20,810 nt of DNA from Clarireedia homoeocarpa (GCA_001465935.1 LNKV01000119.1:1-20810); one strand, 5' to 3'. Shown: positions 1-7,655, counted from the stretch's first letter. The notes: generated from the letters alone by a model not told the origin. Numbers and translations are program-made.

Positions 1-263
1 ATATATTTTAATAGAGTTATATACTAAAATATAAATTATAATTAATATAGAATATATATAATAGATTCCTCTTATATAAAAATAAATTCCTCTATTAAAT
101 TAACTTTTATTAAATTAACTCTTACTATATTATTATTACTATATTATTATTTAATATATATATTTTATCTTAATCTATTTAAATATTATATATTTATATT
201 ATCTATTAACTTATTATTATTATAGTCTAATTTATTCTCGAAATATTAATTTATTTAATTATA
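1..263. repeat. Repeat B, copy 1 (cut by the window edge)
   Basis: This stretch is closely similar to 6183-6431 and more loosely to about 16000-16270. The first 60 bases differ from 6183 onward at very few positions, and all three copies end in the same AATTATA context. Only the right half of the repeat is inside the window. The sequence is almost pure A/T with no open frame. The differences between copies are mostly C/T and G/A, as expected of RIP. Confidence 0.85.
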
Positions 264-449
264 TTGAATTCTAATATTAATTTAAATAGTTAAAAATATT
301 AAATATTAAATATTTTTAAAAATACTAAGCCCCACTTAAATTATTAAAGATATAATATATATTATCTCGTTTATAATTTATAGTATAAAGTTAAATATTT
401 TTAAAAGAAAGATATTGAATATATTTAAAATTAGAAAATATTATAAAAA
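264..449. other. A/T-rich RIP-degraded spacer
   Basis: Between repeat B copy 1 and the tandem array the sequence is A/T-rich without an open frame. It contains one short unmutated-looking patch, AAGCCCCACTT near 327. I see nothing else here. Confidence 0.6.
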
Positions 450-2037
450 AGCTTAGATTATATTTTAAAATATTATAAAAACGTTTTAAAAATATTTTAA
501 AAATATTATAAAAATATTATAAAAATATTATAAAAATTAATAATAAAATTATTTTATAAATTAATAATTTGATATTAAGTACCTAAGTATAACTATTTAT
601 TAATAATTTAATAAAGTTTTCTTTATTTATTTCAAAGTATTATTAAAAAAGTTATTAATTTATAAAATAAGAAATAAAGTGAAAACGAAATAAAAACTTA
701 GATTATACTTTAAAATATTATAAAAACACTTTAAAAATATTTTAAAAACACTTTAAAAACATTTTAAAAATATTATAAAAATTAATAATAAAATTATTTT
801 ATAAATTAATAATTTGATATTAAGTACCTAAGTATAACTATTTATTAATAATTTAATAAAGTTTTCTTTATTTATTTCAAAGTATTATTAAAAAAGTTAT
901 TAATTTATAAAATAAGAAATAAAGTGAAAACGAAATAAAAACTTAGATTATACTTTAAAATATTATAAAAACACTTTAAAAATATTTTAAAAACACTTTA
1001 AAAACATTTTAAAAATATTATAAAAATTAATAATAAAATTATTTTATAAATTAATAATTTGATATTAAATATCTAAGTATAACTATTTGTTAGTAATTTA
1101 ATAAAACTTTTTTTATTTATTTTAGAATATTATTAAAAAAGTTATTAATTTATAAAATAAAAAATAAAGTGAAAATAAAATAAAAGTTTAAACTATATTT
1201 TAAAATATTATAAAAATATTATAAAAACACTTTAAAAATATTTTAAAAACACTTTAAAAATATTATAAAAATTAATAATAAAATCACTTTATAAATTAAT
1301 AATTTTATATTAAATACTTAAATTTAACTAGTTATCCGCAACTTAATAAAACTTCTCTTATATATTTCAAAGTATTAATAAGAAAGTTCTTAATTTATAA
1401 AGTAAGAAATAAAGTGAAAATAAAATAAAAGTTTAGATTATACTTTAAAATATTATAAAAACACTTTAAAAATACTTTAAAAATATTATAAAAATATTAT
1501 AAAAATATTATAAAAATATTATAAAAATTAATTAAATAATAACTTTAAGTTTAAAATTAGAAAATATTATAAAAACATTTAAACTATATTTTAAAATATT
1601 ATAAAAACACTTTAAAAATATTTTAAAAATATTATAAAAATATTATAAAAATTAAGAATAAAATCACTTTATATATTAATAATTTTATATTAGATACTTA
1701 AATATAACTACTTATTAGTAATTTAATAAAGCTTTCTCTATTAATTTCAGAATATTATTAAAAATATTATTAATTTATAAAGTAAAAAATAAAGTGAAAA
1801 TAAAATAAAAGCTTGGACTATACTTTAAAACATTACAAAAACACTTCAAAAACATTTTAAAAACATTATAAAAACATTATAAAAATTAGTAATAAAATCA
1901 CTTTATAAATTAATAATTTTATATTAAGTACCTAAATATAACAATTTATCAGCAACTTAATAAAGCTTTCTTTATTTATTTCAGAGTATTAGTAAGAAAG
2001 TTATTAACTTATAAAGTAAAAAATAAAGTGAAAATGA
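450..2037. repeat. RIP-altered tandem satellite, 245-bp unit
   Basis: The landmark AAATAAAGTGAAAA recurs with its unit start at about 671, 916, 1161, 1406, 1786 and 2020. The spacings are 245, 245, 245, 380 and 234 bp. Each unit has an A/T-rich half made of 11-12 bp sub-repeats (TATTATAAAAA, CACTTTAAAAA) and a more complex half ending in the landmark. The 380-bp interval contains an additional partial unit. A half unit begins near 450. There is no coding potential. Units differ mostly by C/T and G/A, consistent with RIP acting on a tandem repeat. The last unit is cut at 2037, exactly where the transposon begins. Confidence 0.9.
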
Positions 2038-2091
2038 AGGGTATTGCTAAATGTCCGCGCCTTTTTGCTATCTATCCGCGGGTATCCACTT
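2038..2091 (+). repeat. Left terminal inverted repeat of the MULE-like element
   Basis: It is a perfect reverse complement of 2816-2869 over 54 bp. It keeps several CpG and CpA/TpG dinucleotides (GTCCGCGCC, CCGCGGG), so RIP has not touched it, unlike the satellite next to it. Confidence 0.95.
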
Positions 2092-2394
2092 TTGGTACTG
2101 TATATCGGAGGTACACAACATTACTATGTATCACTTATACAATTTTGGTGTACAACAAATAGTATAATCAATGACTTTTCAAATAAATAACAAGTATTAT
2201 GATAGTTGATAGCGATTCTTAAGTAAAGTGCAAAAATCGTAATTAACCTTGAGAAGCAGCTTGAGAAGCAAGCCAGAGCTTCTACTGTACTTCTACTTCT
2301 TGATTATCGGCCTCTCTATCGTCGATGATCTGCCTCTCAATCAATATATCTGCCTTATTATTATTAAACTCCTCTAGCTCTGCAACAGTGGTAT

Positions 2395-2679
2395 CTATAT
2401 CGTATAGTATAGTGATCTCTTGTAGCTCCAAGGGCGCCTTCTTCTCTTCGATTCGTGTAGATCAGGATCTCTCCGATCATCGTATACCTTCGACTTATTG
2501 TAGGAATATATGATCTAACTACGATGTTCAATAGGCTTCGCTCGTGGACGTGAATCTCTGTGTATCTTGCCCCAGCTATAGGCAAGGCTATGTTGATCGA
2601 GATGGGCTTCAAGGGCTTCAAGGGTATCGAATATCTGATACGGAATAGCTGGGCCGATTCGGATCTCAAGAGTATTCAT
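2395..2679 (-). pseudogene. Broken N-terminal fragment of a MULE-type transposase
   Basis: Reading from ATG at 2679-2677, the frame is open for 54 codons to a TAG at 2517-2515. It then continues in the same frame for 39 more codons to a second TAG at 2397-2395. The first part includes IFDTLEALEAHLDQHSLAYS, and the part after the first stop includes YDDRRDPDLHESKRRRR. A 'phe/tyr-x-[ST]LEEL...HA..HGY' segment followed by a 'DR...ESKRRR' segment is the usual N-terminal layout of fungal MULE transposases (FAR1-like DNA-binding region). That family call rests on pattern memory, not a search. The catalytic DDE domain and zinc knuckle are absent, so the fragment cannot be a working transposase. A CAG-to-TAG change, the RIP direction, would explain the first stop. 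The frame lies centrally in the element, between the inverted repeats. Confidence 0.5.
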
Positions 2680-2815
2680 TGTGAAATGTTAAAAAAAAAG
2701 TATATCTTCAATTATTATCTTGTGTTTACTAATGATTATATACTTATTTTCGAATGAACGACAAAATTGTGTGGGCGTTACATAGAAAGTGGTCAGACCT
2801 CCGAAAATCGGTACG

Positions 2816-2869
2816 AAGTGGATACCCGCGGATAGATAGCAAAAAGGCGCGGACATTTAGCAATACCCT
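2816..2869 (-). repeat. Right terminal inverted repeat of the MULE-like element
   Basis: It is a perfect 54-bp inverted match to 2038-2091. The outermost shared base is the A at 2038 and the T at 2869. Just inside, 2756-2815 is an imperfect continuation of the inverted repeat. Confidence 0.95.
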
Positions 2870-3137
2870 CAATTTAATACTGCTGGCCATCGGCATCGTT
2901 TCCTGCTACATCATGTAGTATATAATATAATTAATCCTCTATAGAGTATTCTAGTAATCTGGCTCTGAATATACATTCTCTACACTTGTAATTTCCCCAG
3001 ATACTACAACCTAATCTTCACTACAGGAAACTTTAAGTCTTCTTTCGTGTCTGTCGTCATGGTTAGTTTATATTTCCGATTGTCTTACATACCACGCTGA
3101 ACAGCTTTAGCGCCCACCGATAAAAACAGGTAGTACT
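2870..3137. other. Intergenic stretch, nothing recognised
   Basis: This is G/C-balanced, unmethylated-looking sequence with normal CpA content and no convincing frame. A 13-codon frame starts at the ATG near 3059 and then stops. It could be an upstream exon of the repeat-containing frame that follows, but I cannot support a splice model. Confidence 0.4.
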
Positions 3138-3150
3138 TTGTTAAATATAT

Positions 3151-3161
3151 TTAGGGTTAGG
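3151..3161 (+). repeat. Short interstitial telomere-like motif
   Basis: TTAGGGTTAGG occurs here, 17.6 kb from the chromosome end and at the A/T-to-G/C transition just before the repeat-containing frame. It is just under two repeat units, so chance is possible. Confidence 0.35.
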
Positions 3162-3313
3162 ATAGTAGCTAATGCCGGCGCTGCCCCACCGCGGGTATTG
3201 TTGCGACCGGGCACTACAAATAACACGACGATTCTCCTGCCGCCGAGGCCCAGTGCCTCCCCCACTCGACAGCTAAAGGACCGTCAGTCGAAAATAGCTA
3301 GCCCTATCCCTAA

Positions 3314-3600
3314 GCGATCGGTGAGCGAGGACTGGAAAAGATCACGAAGAGGGCAGAACCAGAAAGAATTATAAGAAAGAGGCAATAGTGGAGACACTGC
3401 TATCACTGAGCGATCGGTGAGCGAGGACCGGAAAAGATCACGAAGAGGGCAGAACCAGAAAGAATTACAAGAAAGGGGCAATAGTGGAGACACTGCTATC
3501 ACTGAGCGATCGGTGAGCGAGGGCCGGAAAAGATCACGAAGAGGGCGGCCTAACCAGATAGAATTATAAAAAGAGGGGCAGATAGGTCGTCACACAGGAA
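3314..3600 (+). repeat. Three direct repeats of 96 bp
   Basis: The block GCGATCGGTGAGCGAGG starts at 3314, 3410 and 3506, with spacing of exactly 96 bp. Copies 1 and 2 are nearly identical. Copy 3 diverges after its first 50 bases and carries 3 extra bases (GGCGGCCTAACCAG against GGCAGAACCAG), which keep the frame. Repeat length in whole codons suggests the array expanded while it was coding. Confidence 0.95.
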
Positions 3601-3803
3601 CAGTTATAGTGGAGTCGCGAACGAGGAGTAGTAGACGTAGAAGAGGAAAGGTAGCTGATACAAAGGTAAGAGCCTATAACTCGAATGTGGATTATTCTAG
3701 GAATACTTTTGCTAAGGGCAGAAATGTAGGGCCACACATGATGATGAGACCAAGAAGTAGTTGGGCTAGGTCAAAAGGGAAGCCTGAGAGGTGTGCCCGG
3801 TGA

Positions 3804-3982
3804 CATACACGTTCATTTAGGAATAGCATTATATTATAGAGGATCTGAAATCTTATCTTATCTCTAAATCATAACATTGCGAATTGCGAATTGAGTGCCA
3901 CAACCCTCCCGCGTACTTATGATAAGTAAGTCTTATATACCCTCGTATTGGCCGTTTATTCTGCTTCCGGTTCTTCGAACGG
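3804..3982. other. Intergenic spacer between convergent broken genes
   Basis: The plus-strand repeat-containing frame and the minus-strand segment at 3983 converge here. It contains a small tandem GCGAATT GCGAATT near 3880. I see no terminator or RNA gene. Confidence 0.5.
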
Positions 3983-4420
3983 CTAGCCAAAAATCTCACA
4001 AAGATCCCTCGACCTTTTCCGCATCTCGTTGAACGTGCGAAAGACCACCGGATCGTCACGCCCTCTCCAGACAGCCTGCATGTTGAGTGTCTCGATGATA
4101 GTCCCCCAGTCTTCTATGTCGTCGTCTTTGCTTTGCCGGTCAGGCTTCCACCTTTCGGCTTTATTCTTCCAGTGATTCCACAGCTTAATTTCTTTGTGCG
4201 TTGGGTCCTGCCAAGCAAGTTCTACGCGATCCCACAATACAACTTTTCTCGGCATCGAGTCAACTTTGGTGCGCTTCTTCGCAGCCCCTTCCCTTAGTAG
4301 CGGAACTGTGAAATAGACTTTGAGCGTGTCTTTGAGCCCGTGTTCCTTTCGGGCAGCGTCGTTGAGCCATTAGTGGCGCTCACCGTCGAATAAATTAAAT
4401 ACGAGGTGGTGCTGGAGCGA
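3983..4420 (-). pseudogene. Unrecognised minus-strand coding segment downstream of the DUF2235 pseudogene
   Basis: The frame reads from about 4420 to TAG at 3985-3983 with a single internal TAA at 4372-4370; the part after ATG 4255 is open for 90 codons. The composition is protein-like, charged and Trp-rich, with segments such as WLNDAARKEHGLKDTLKVYF, VVLWDRVELAWQDP and LWNHWKNKAERW, ending MRKRSRDLCEIFG. The internal stop sits in CAC-TAA-TGG, and CAA-to-TAA would restore Gln, again the RIP direction. It lies on the same strand as the DUF2235 pseudogene and close behind it. It may be that gene's 3' exon or a separate small gene. The possible joining intron (GTAAAC at 4444 to CAG near 4412) would be only 33 bp, too short to be comfortable. 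I do not recognise a domain. Confidence 0.45.
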
Positions 4421-4449
4421 CTACTATCAAGATGGCGGGTTTACCTGGC

Positions 4450-4505
4450 CTGCACACAGTTAATATACAAGACGCGTATTTATGGTAGATAGTCGTGGGG
4501 TTTAC
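4450..4505 (-). other. Possible second intron of the DUF2235 pseudogene
   Basis: On the minus strand, GTAAAC at 4505, a TTAACT branch-like site and TGTGCAG ending at 4450 make a 56-bp intron of typical fungal size. Without splicing the frame stops at TAA around 4482-4480; with splicing it stops eight codons later at 4429-4427. Confidence 0.4.
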
Positions 4506-5193
4506 CTTTGGACATCAATAGGTTTTCGTATCTGAGATACGGGTTTCCGACAATCCAGTCTGTTAATATAGAGGACGGAAGCAGTAGGATTGCTTGTAGC
4601 AGCGCTCCCCTGTCAGAAGCCGCATCGCTGACCGCCTGGATCCGCGATATCATCCACAGCAGAGCTATAGTCGATAGGCCAGTATCCGCATTGCCGCCCC
4701 CAATGTCCCCGTGATGCCTAGTGAAGAGACACTGCTCGACTGTTTGTTCGACAGGTTTCCTCCATCGCTCGACCGGTTGCCCCCTTTCGGTCCACAGTAT
4801 CGGCTGGAAACTCAATCTCCGCTCATCGAGAGCGATAGCCATAAATACATTGTCTACTGCACTCGGCACTTCGCCCTAGACAAAATCGAACTGTTGACCC
4901 CAGAGAGCACTGACAGTGTCCTACTCAGCCAGTACCTTTATATGCACTGGAAGAGAAATCGCAGCGTCTCGATACTTGGGATCAATCTTTCCTTTTCCTC
5001 GACACCAACTCTCGAAGACGTTGGGAAGCAAGGAGAGGTGTTTGCGTCTGATCAGGCCCACTTCAGTAATGAAGGAGGCGAGACACTGGACTGCGAAGGC
5101 CCCTCGCGAGAATCCGACCAGGATGATCTCATCTTTCACGGAACGGAAGTTGAAATTATTGCAGAGGAAGCAATAAGCATCCAGGATACTCCT

Positions 5194-5248
5194 CTCCAGG
5201 CCTGCTCGTTGTCGTTAGCAATACTGCCTCTCCCTGAGTTAAGGATAC
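5194..5248 (-). other. Probable spliceosomal intron of the DUF2235 pseudogene
   Basis: The donor is GTATCC at 5248, with a textbook branch site GCTAACGAC and a CAG acceptor at 5202 (47 bp). Taking that CAG leaves the downstream exon out of frame. The GAG acceptor at 5194 (55 bp) restores the frame and gives EFLR-RSILDAYCFL, which runs straight into the GFSRGAF region. Either the weaker acceptor is used or the pseudogene has also gained a small indel. The frame switch on either side is seen directly. Confidence 0.6.
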
Positions 5249-5488
5249 CCTTAGGAATTCTTTCAAACCTTCTCCCGTTAGTCCTGAGTACAAGTAGTCG
5301 ACTGGGACAAGCAGGACGGAAGTAGTCCCTACCCTGCCTGTGTAATACACTATTTGTGAAACTGCTTGAGCGCTATCCATACTATGCCGATCGACGGAGC
5401 GTGCGAGCCTTGCGACATTGGTAGGCGGCGCGATCGAACCCGACGTATTCTTCCAGGTACCGTTATAGCAAACAAACAAGCGTTTCAT

Positions 5489-5878
5489 TCCATACTTATC
5501 TGCCTCTGCTTTTGAGACGATCGTGGCCTTGAAACTCTTAGTTAGACCCTATCTTTGGCGGGTAAGTTGCCTGGGAACATCGAGGAGCTTGTAGTTCCTG
5601 GGCTGGAGGCCTGGTCGAATAGTATATTATATCAGATGTCTGAGTATGGCGCGCGTTTTAGCTCCCCGATAACTCTACGATAGTCAGAGTATTTTCTTCT
5701 ATACTTAATATAGTGCTTACCGAGCTAGAGATATTGTATCGGATTGTAACCTTATTTAGCTATAACCCCACAAAGCGAGGGAGGCTAGATAATGCTCGCT
5801 AGTGACAAAATAAATAGTATTTATAAAATCGATCTAAATAAAATCTTTTTTTTACTTTTTGATCTAGTCTTTATTACT
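5489..5878. other. Upstream flank of the DUF2235 pseudogene
   Basis: The first 60 bases continue the DUF2235 frame upstream as far as TAG 5551-5549 (reading SFKATIVSKAEADKYG), so coding may once have extended here. Beyond that the sequence grades from balanced to A/T-rich. I see no convincing promoter element, RNA gene or frame. Confidence 0.5.
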
Positions 5879-5962
5879 CTAACACTATTCCTAACACTAT
5901 TCCTAACACTATTCCTAACATTATTCTTAACATTATTCCTAACACTATTCCTAACACTATTC
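5879..5962 (+). repeat. 12-bp minisatellite, seven units
   Basis: Seven head-to-tail copies of CTAACACTATTC fill 84 bp exactly. Units 4 and 5 have ACATTATTC, and unit 5 starts TTAAC; these are C/T differences in the RIP direction. The array stops one base before the left edge of repeat B copy 2. Conceptual translation gives LFLT repeats, a by-product of the minisatellite. The CCTAAC half resembles a degenerate C-strand telomere repeat. Confidence 0.95.
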
Positions 5963-5965
5963 CTG

Positions 5966-5986
5966 CCCGATTACATTGTAATCGGG
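5966..5986. repeat. Near-perfect palindrome at the left edge of repeat B
   Basis: Arms CCCGATTACA and TGTAATCGGG are perfectly complementary around a single T. A second inverted repeat using the same CCCGATTA / TAATCGGG arms lies at 6034-6054 with a 5-base loop. The shared arms suggest a structural or terminal role in the element. Confidence 0.8.
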
Positions 5987-5994
5987 TTTTTTTT

Positions 5995-6036
5995 GTATAG
6001 TGAAATTAAGGTGTGGTCCGTCCGGGGCTCAATCCC
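5995..6036 (+). promoter_or_regulatory. tRNA-like internal Pol III promoter motifs in repeat B (tentative)
   Basis: GGCTCAATCCC at 6026-6036 matches the tRNA B-box GGTTCRANYCC at all positions except the third. About 25-30 bases before it, TATAGTGAAATTAAGG resembles the D-arm/A-box region of tRNAs. The spacing is shorter than in a real tRNA and no cloverleaf can be folded, so this is not a tRNA gene. It could be the head of a tRNA-derived SINE. In copy 3 the region is mutated beyond recognition. Confidence 0.3.
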
Positions 6037-6431
6037 GATTACAATATAATCGGGTTCTAAGGTTAGATTTTTATTCGTATACTATATATCGGATAATTAT
6101 ATAATTAGTATATTCCGAATCCCTAAAGCCAGACGAGTATTATAATATAGATTGTATATAGTTTATCCTATAATTGAATATTAATATATTTTAATAGAGT
6201 TATATACTAAAATATAAATTATAATTAATATAGAATATATATAATAGATTCTCTTTATATAAAAGTAAGTTCCCTTATTAAATTAACCCCTACTATATTA
6301 CTATTATTATATTACTATTCAATATATATATTTTACTTTAATCTATTTAAATATTATATATTTATATTATCTATTAACTTATTATTACTATAATTTAATC
6401 TATTTTTAAAATATTAATCTATTTAATTATA

Positions 6432-7199
6432 CTAGAGAATTGTATTATATTAGTTTAAAAAAAGATTTTAATTAGTAATTATTAGTTTTTAATTAGATAA
6501 TATAATTAAGGGTAGCTTACTTACTTTCACCGCCAGGGAGTTTAAATAATCCGATAATATTAGTAGAAAAATTAATTAATATTTAAAGTTATATCTACTA
6601 ATAAAGAGTTTATTATTATAACCTAGTTATATAGTAGCTAAAAGACTTTAAGTTTAGAAGATATATATTATATTAAGAGTCTAAATCTTAATACTAATAT
6701 AATATAATATATAGAAGTTTATAGATTTAAGTATTAAGTAAAAGAAGAAAAATACTTTAATAGATAATAATACTTATAGAATTAGTAGTACTCTAAAAAG
6801 AAAAGTATTTAGAAAATAAAAAGTATTCTATAAAAGAAAGTATTTAAGTAAAGAAAAGTATCTTAGTCGAGATTAATACTTTTAGTAGAATCTTTAGTTA
6901 GAAAGTATATAACGACTTACTAGTTCTATTAGTATTATTAAAGATTTTATTAATAGATTTAATAGAACTAATAAGATTAATAAGATATATAGAGAACGAA
7001 GGTTTATATAAGTAGATAGTATTTCTTATAATATATAGAGCTTTATATTTAATTTAATTAATTAACTTTAATTACTATTTATTATTTATTATTATATCTA
7101 TCGATTCTTTATATAATCGCTAATATTAAACTTATAATAATACTCTTTATCTCTAACCGATAGTACTTAGTCCTCTAACTACTTCTATATAACTTAGAA
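6432..7199. other. RIP-degraded DNA, no gene
   Basis: The sequence is A/T-rich, TpA-rich and stop-ridden in all frames. A patch at 6525-6545 (CACCGCCAGGGAGTTTAAAT) keeps C and G and looks like a less mutated copy of the palindrome-half motif (AATAGGGAGTTTA) seen throughout the next 9 kb. A second occurrence is at 6597-6613. Confidence 0.7.
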
Positions 7200-7655
7200 G
7201 AATAAATATTTATAATATTTATATAATACTAATAGATTAGTAAAATAGTAAAATCGAGCTTATTGATAGAAAGTTTATATAAAGCTAGTTTCGCTAACAG
7301 ATTAATAAAATAATAAAGCCGAGTTTACTAATAAAGAGTTTATATAAAGTTAGTTTTATTAATAAATTAATAAAATAATAAAGCTAAGTTTATTAATAAG
7401 AAGTTTATATAAAACTAATTATAATAATATTCTATTAACTCTCCGAGAGTTATTATTATAAAAATAGACTATTTTATAAAGTCGGTAAAATAATAAATCT
7501 AAACTTACTAATAGAGAGTTTATATTAGATTAGTTTTATTAATAAACCGATAAAATAGTAAAGTCGAGTTTACTAATAAGAAGTTTATATAAAATCTAGT
7601 CTATTAATAAGGAGTTTATATAAAGCTAATTTCGCTAATAAACTGATAAAAAATT
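7200..7655 (+). repeat. RIP-altered tandem array, 65-bp unit
   Basis: The block GTTTATATAAAG recurs at 7273, 7338 and 7403 with 65-bp spacing. Further looser copies continue to about 7640, including AATAGAGAGTTTATATTAGA near 7510 and AATAAGGAGTTTATATAAAG at 7606. Each unit carries the ACTAATAAGGAGTTTA motif followed by TTAGTTTCGCTAATAAA and TAAAATAATAAAGTCGAG. One interruption contains a hairpin, AACTCTCCGAGAGTT, around 7437. Confidence 0.8.

Larger units (their letters stand above)
2038..2869. mobile_element. Non-autonomous Mutator-like (MULE) DNA transposon, 832 bp
   Basis: The ends are 54-bp perfect inverted repeats starting AGGGTATTGCTAAATGTCCG. Beyond them the two arms stay recognisably similar for about 60 more bases (shared blocks TCGGAGGT, CTATGTA, ACAATTTTG), so the full imperfect inverted repeat is around 115 bp. 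Long inverted repeats of this kind are typical of fungal MULEs such as Hop. The interior holds a minus-strand fragment resembling a MULE transposase N-terminus (2395-2679). At 832 bp it is too short to encode a full transposase, so it would have to be moved in trans. No 8-10 bp target-site duplication is visible: the left flank is TGAAAATGA and the right flank CAATTTAAT. This could reflect a later rearrangement at one end. The class assignment is an inference; the inverted repeats are seen directly. Confidence 0.8.
3138..3803 (+). pseudogene. Arg/Ser-rich frame with 32-residue tandem repeats and an AT-hook-like motif, broken by two stops
   Basis: One reading frame runs through the whole interval and is interrupted by TAA at 3372-3374 and by a second TAA at about 3567. 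The N-terminal part is Pro/Ala/Thr-rich (LLPPRPSASPTRQLKDRQSK). Then come three 96-bp repeats, exactly 32 codons each, carrying SVSEDRKRSRRGQNQKEL. The third repeat has RSRRGRPNQIEL, whose RGRP is the core of an AT-hook. The C-terminal part is basic (SSRRRRGK) and ends PERCAR at TGA 3801-3803. In repeat 2 the codon at the equivalent of the first stop is CAA, so CAA-to-TAA (CpA to TpA) explains that break. There is no ATG at the left end; the frame opens at a TTG, so a 5' part or exon is missing. It could be a decayed DNA-binding protein or part of a mobile element. I do not recognise the family. Confidence 0.5.
4427..5488 (-). pseudogene. DUF2235-family alpha/beta-hydrolase (Tle1-like lipase fold), decayed
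   Basis: The N-terminal exon from ATG 5488 carries MKRLFVCYNGTWKN and PPTNVARLARSV, matching the family's FDGTWN...PPTNVARL start. After an intron, another frame carries ILDAYCFLCNNF, then GFSRGAF at 5115-5095, the nucleophile elbow GxSxG with its Ser. Further on come VDNVFMAIALDERR and HHGDIGGG at 4716-4693, the conserved catalytic-Asp region, followed by GLSTIALLWMI. Members in fungi are uncharacterised hydrolases; bacterial relatives include type VI secretion phospholipases. The reading frame is broken by TAG at 4923-4921 (where the family has Trp in a WDTV motif) and TAG at 4878-4876. The DGT aspartate is Asn. All three changes fit CpA-to-TpA on one strand. The C-terminus is unclear: splicing at 4505/4450 leads to TGA at 4429-4427. 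The frame also runs 20 codons upstream of the ATG (ending KAEADKYG), so the true start could be earlier. Family call is strong, functionality very unlikely. Confidence 0.85.
5964..6431. repeat. Repeat B, copy 2 (best preserved)
   Basis: This 468-bp segment matches 15773-16270 along its length and its right half matches 1-263. It begins TGCCCGATTA and ends AATTATA. Its first 90 bases are the least mutated of any copy and hold two inverted repeats (5966-5986 and 6034-6054) and a Pol III B-box-like motif. It could be one LTR of a 10.3-kb retroelement with copy 3 as its partner: it starts with TG, and TATA could be a mutated TACA end. It could also be an independent short element such as a SINE or MITE. 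No primer-binding site, target duplication or pol remnant decides between these. Confidence 0.75.

Noticed and set aside
450..2037. CRISPR-like array
   Set aside because: The units are long tandem repeats without unique spacers, in a eukaryotic subtelomere.
2364..2669. A 101-codon minus-strand frame inside the transposon
   Set aside because: It overlaps the ATG-initiated frame 2679-2395, which has a better match to a transposase N-terminus. This one has no family features.
3284..3502. A minus-strand frame with repeated LLPLSCNSFWFCPLRDLF segments
   Set aside because: It is the antisense of the 96-bp repeats. The plus-strand frame is longer and shows RIP-type stops and a basic, AT-hook-like composition.
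4711..5325. A 204-codon open frame on the plus strand
   Set aside because: It lies opposite the DUF2235 pseudogene, whose minus-strand frames carry clear family motifs over the same bases. The plus-strand translation has no recognisable domain.
5792..6049. An 85-codon frame with LFLT repeats resembling a membrane protein
   Set aside because: The hydrophobic run is the 12-bp minisatellite read in frame, and the frame crosses into repeat B.
5995..6054. A tRNA gene
   Set aside because: The B-box-like motif is good but there is no acceptor stem or anticodon arm, and the A-to-B box distance is too short.
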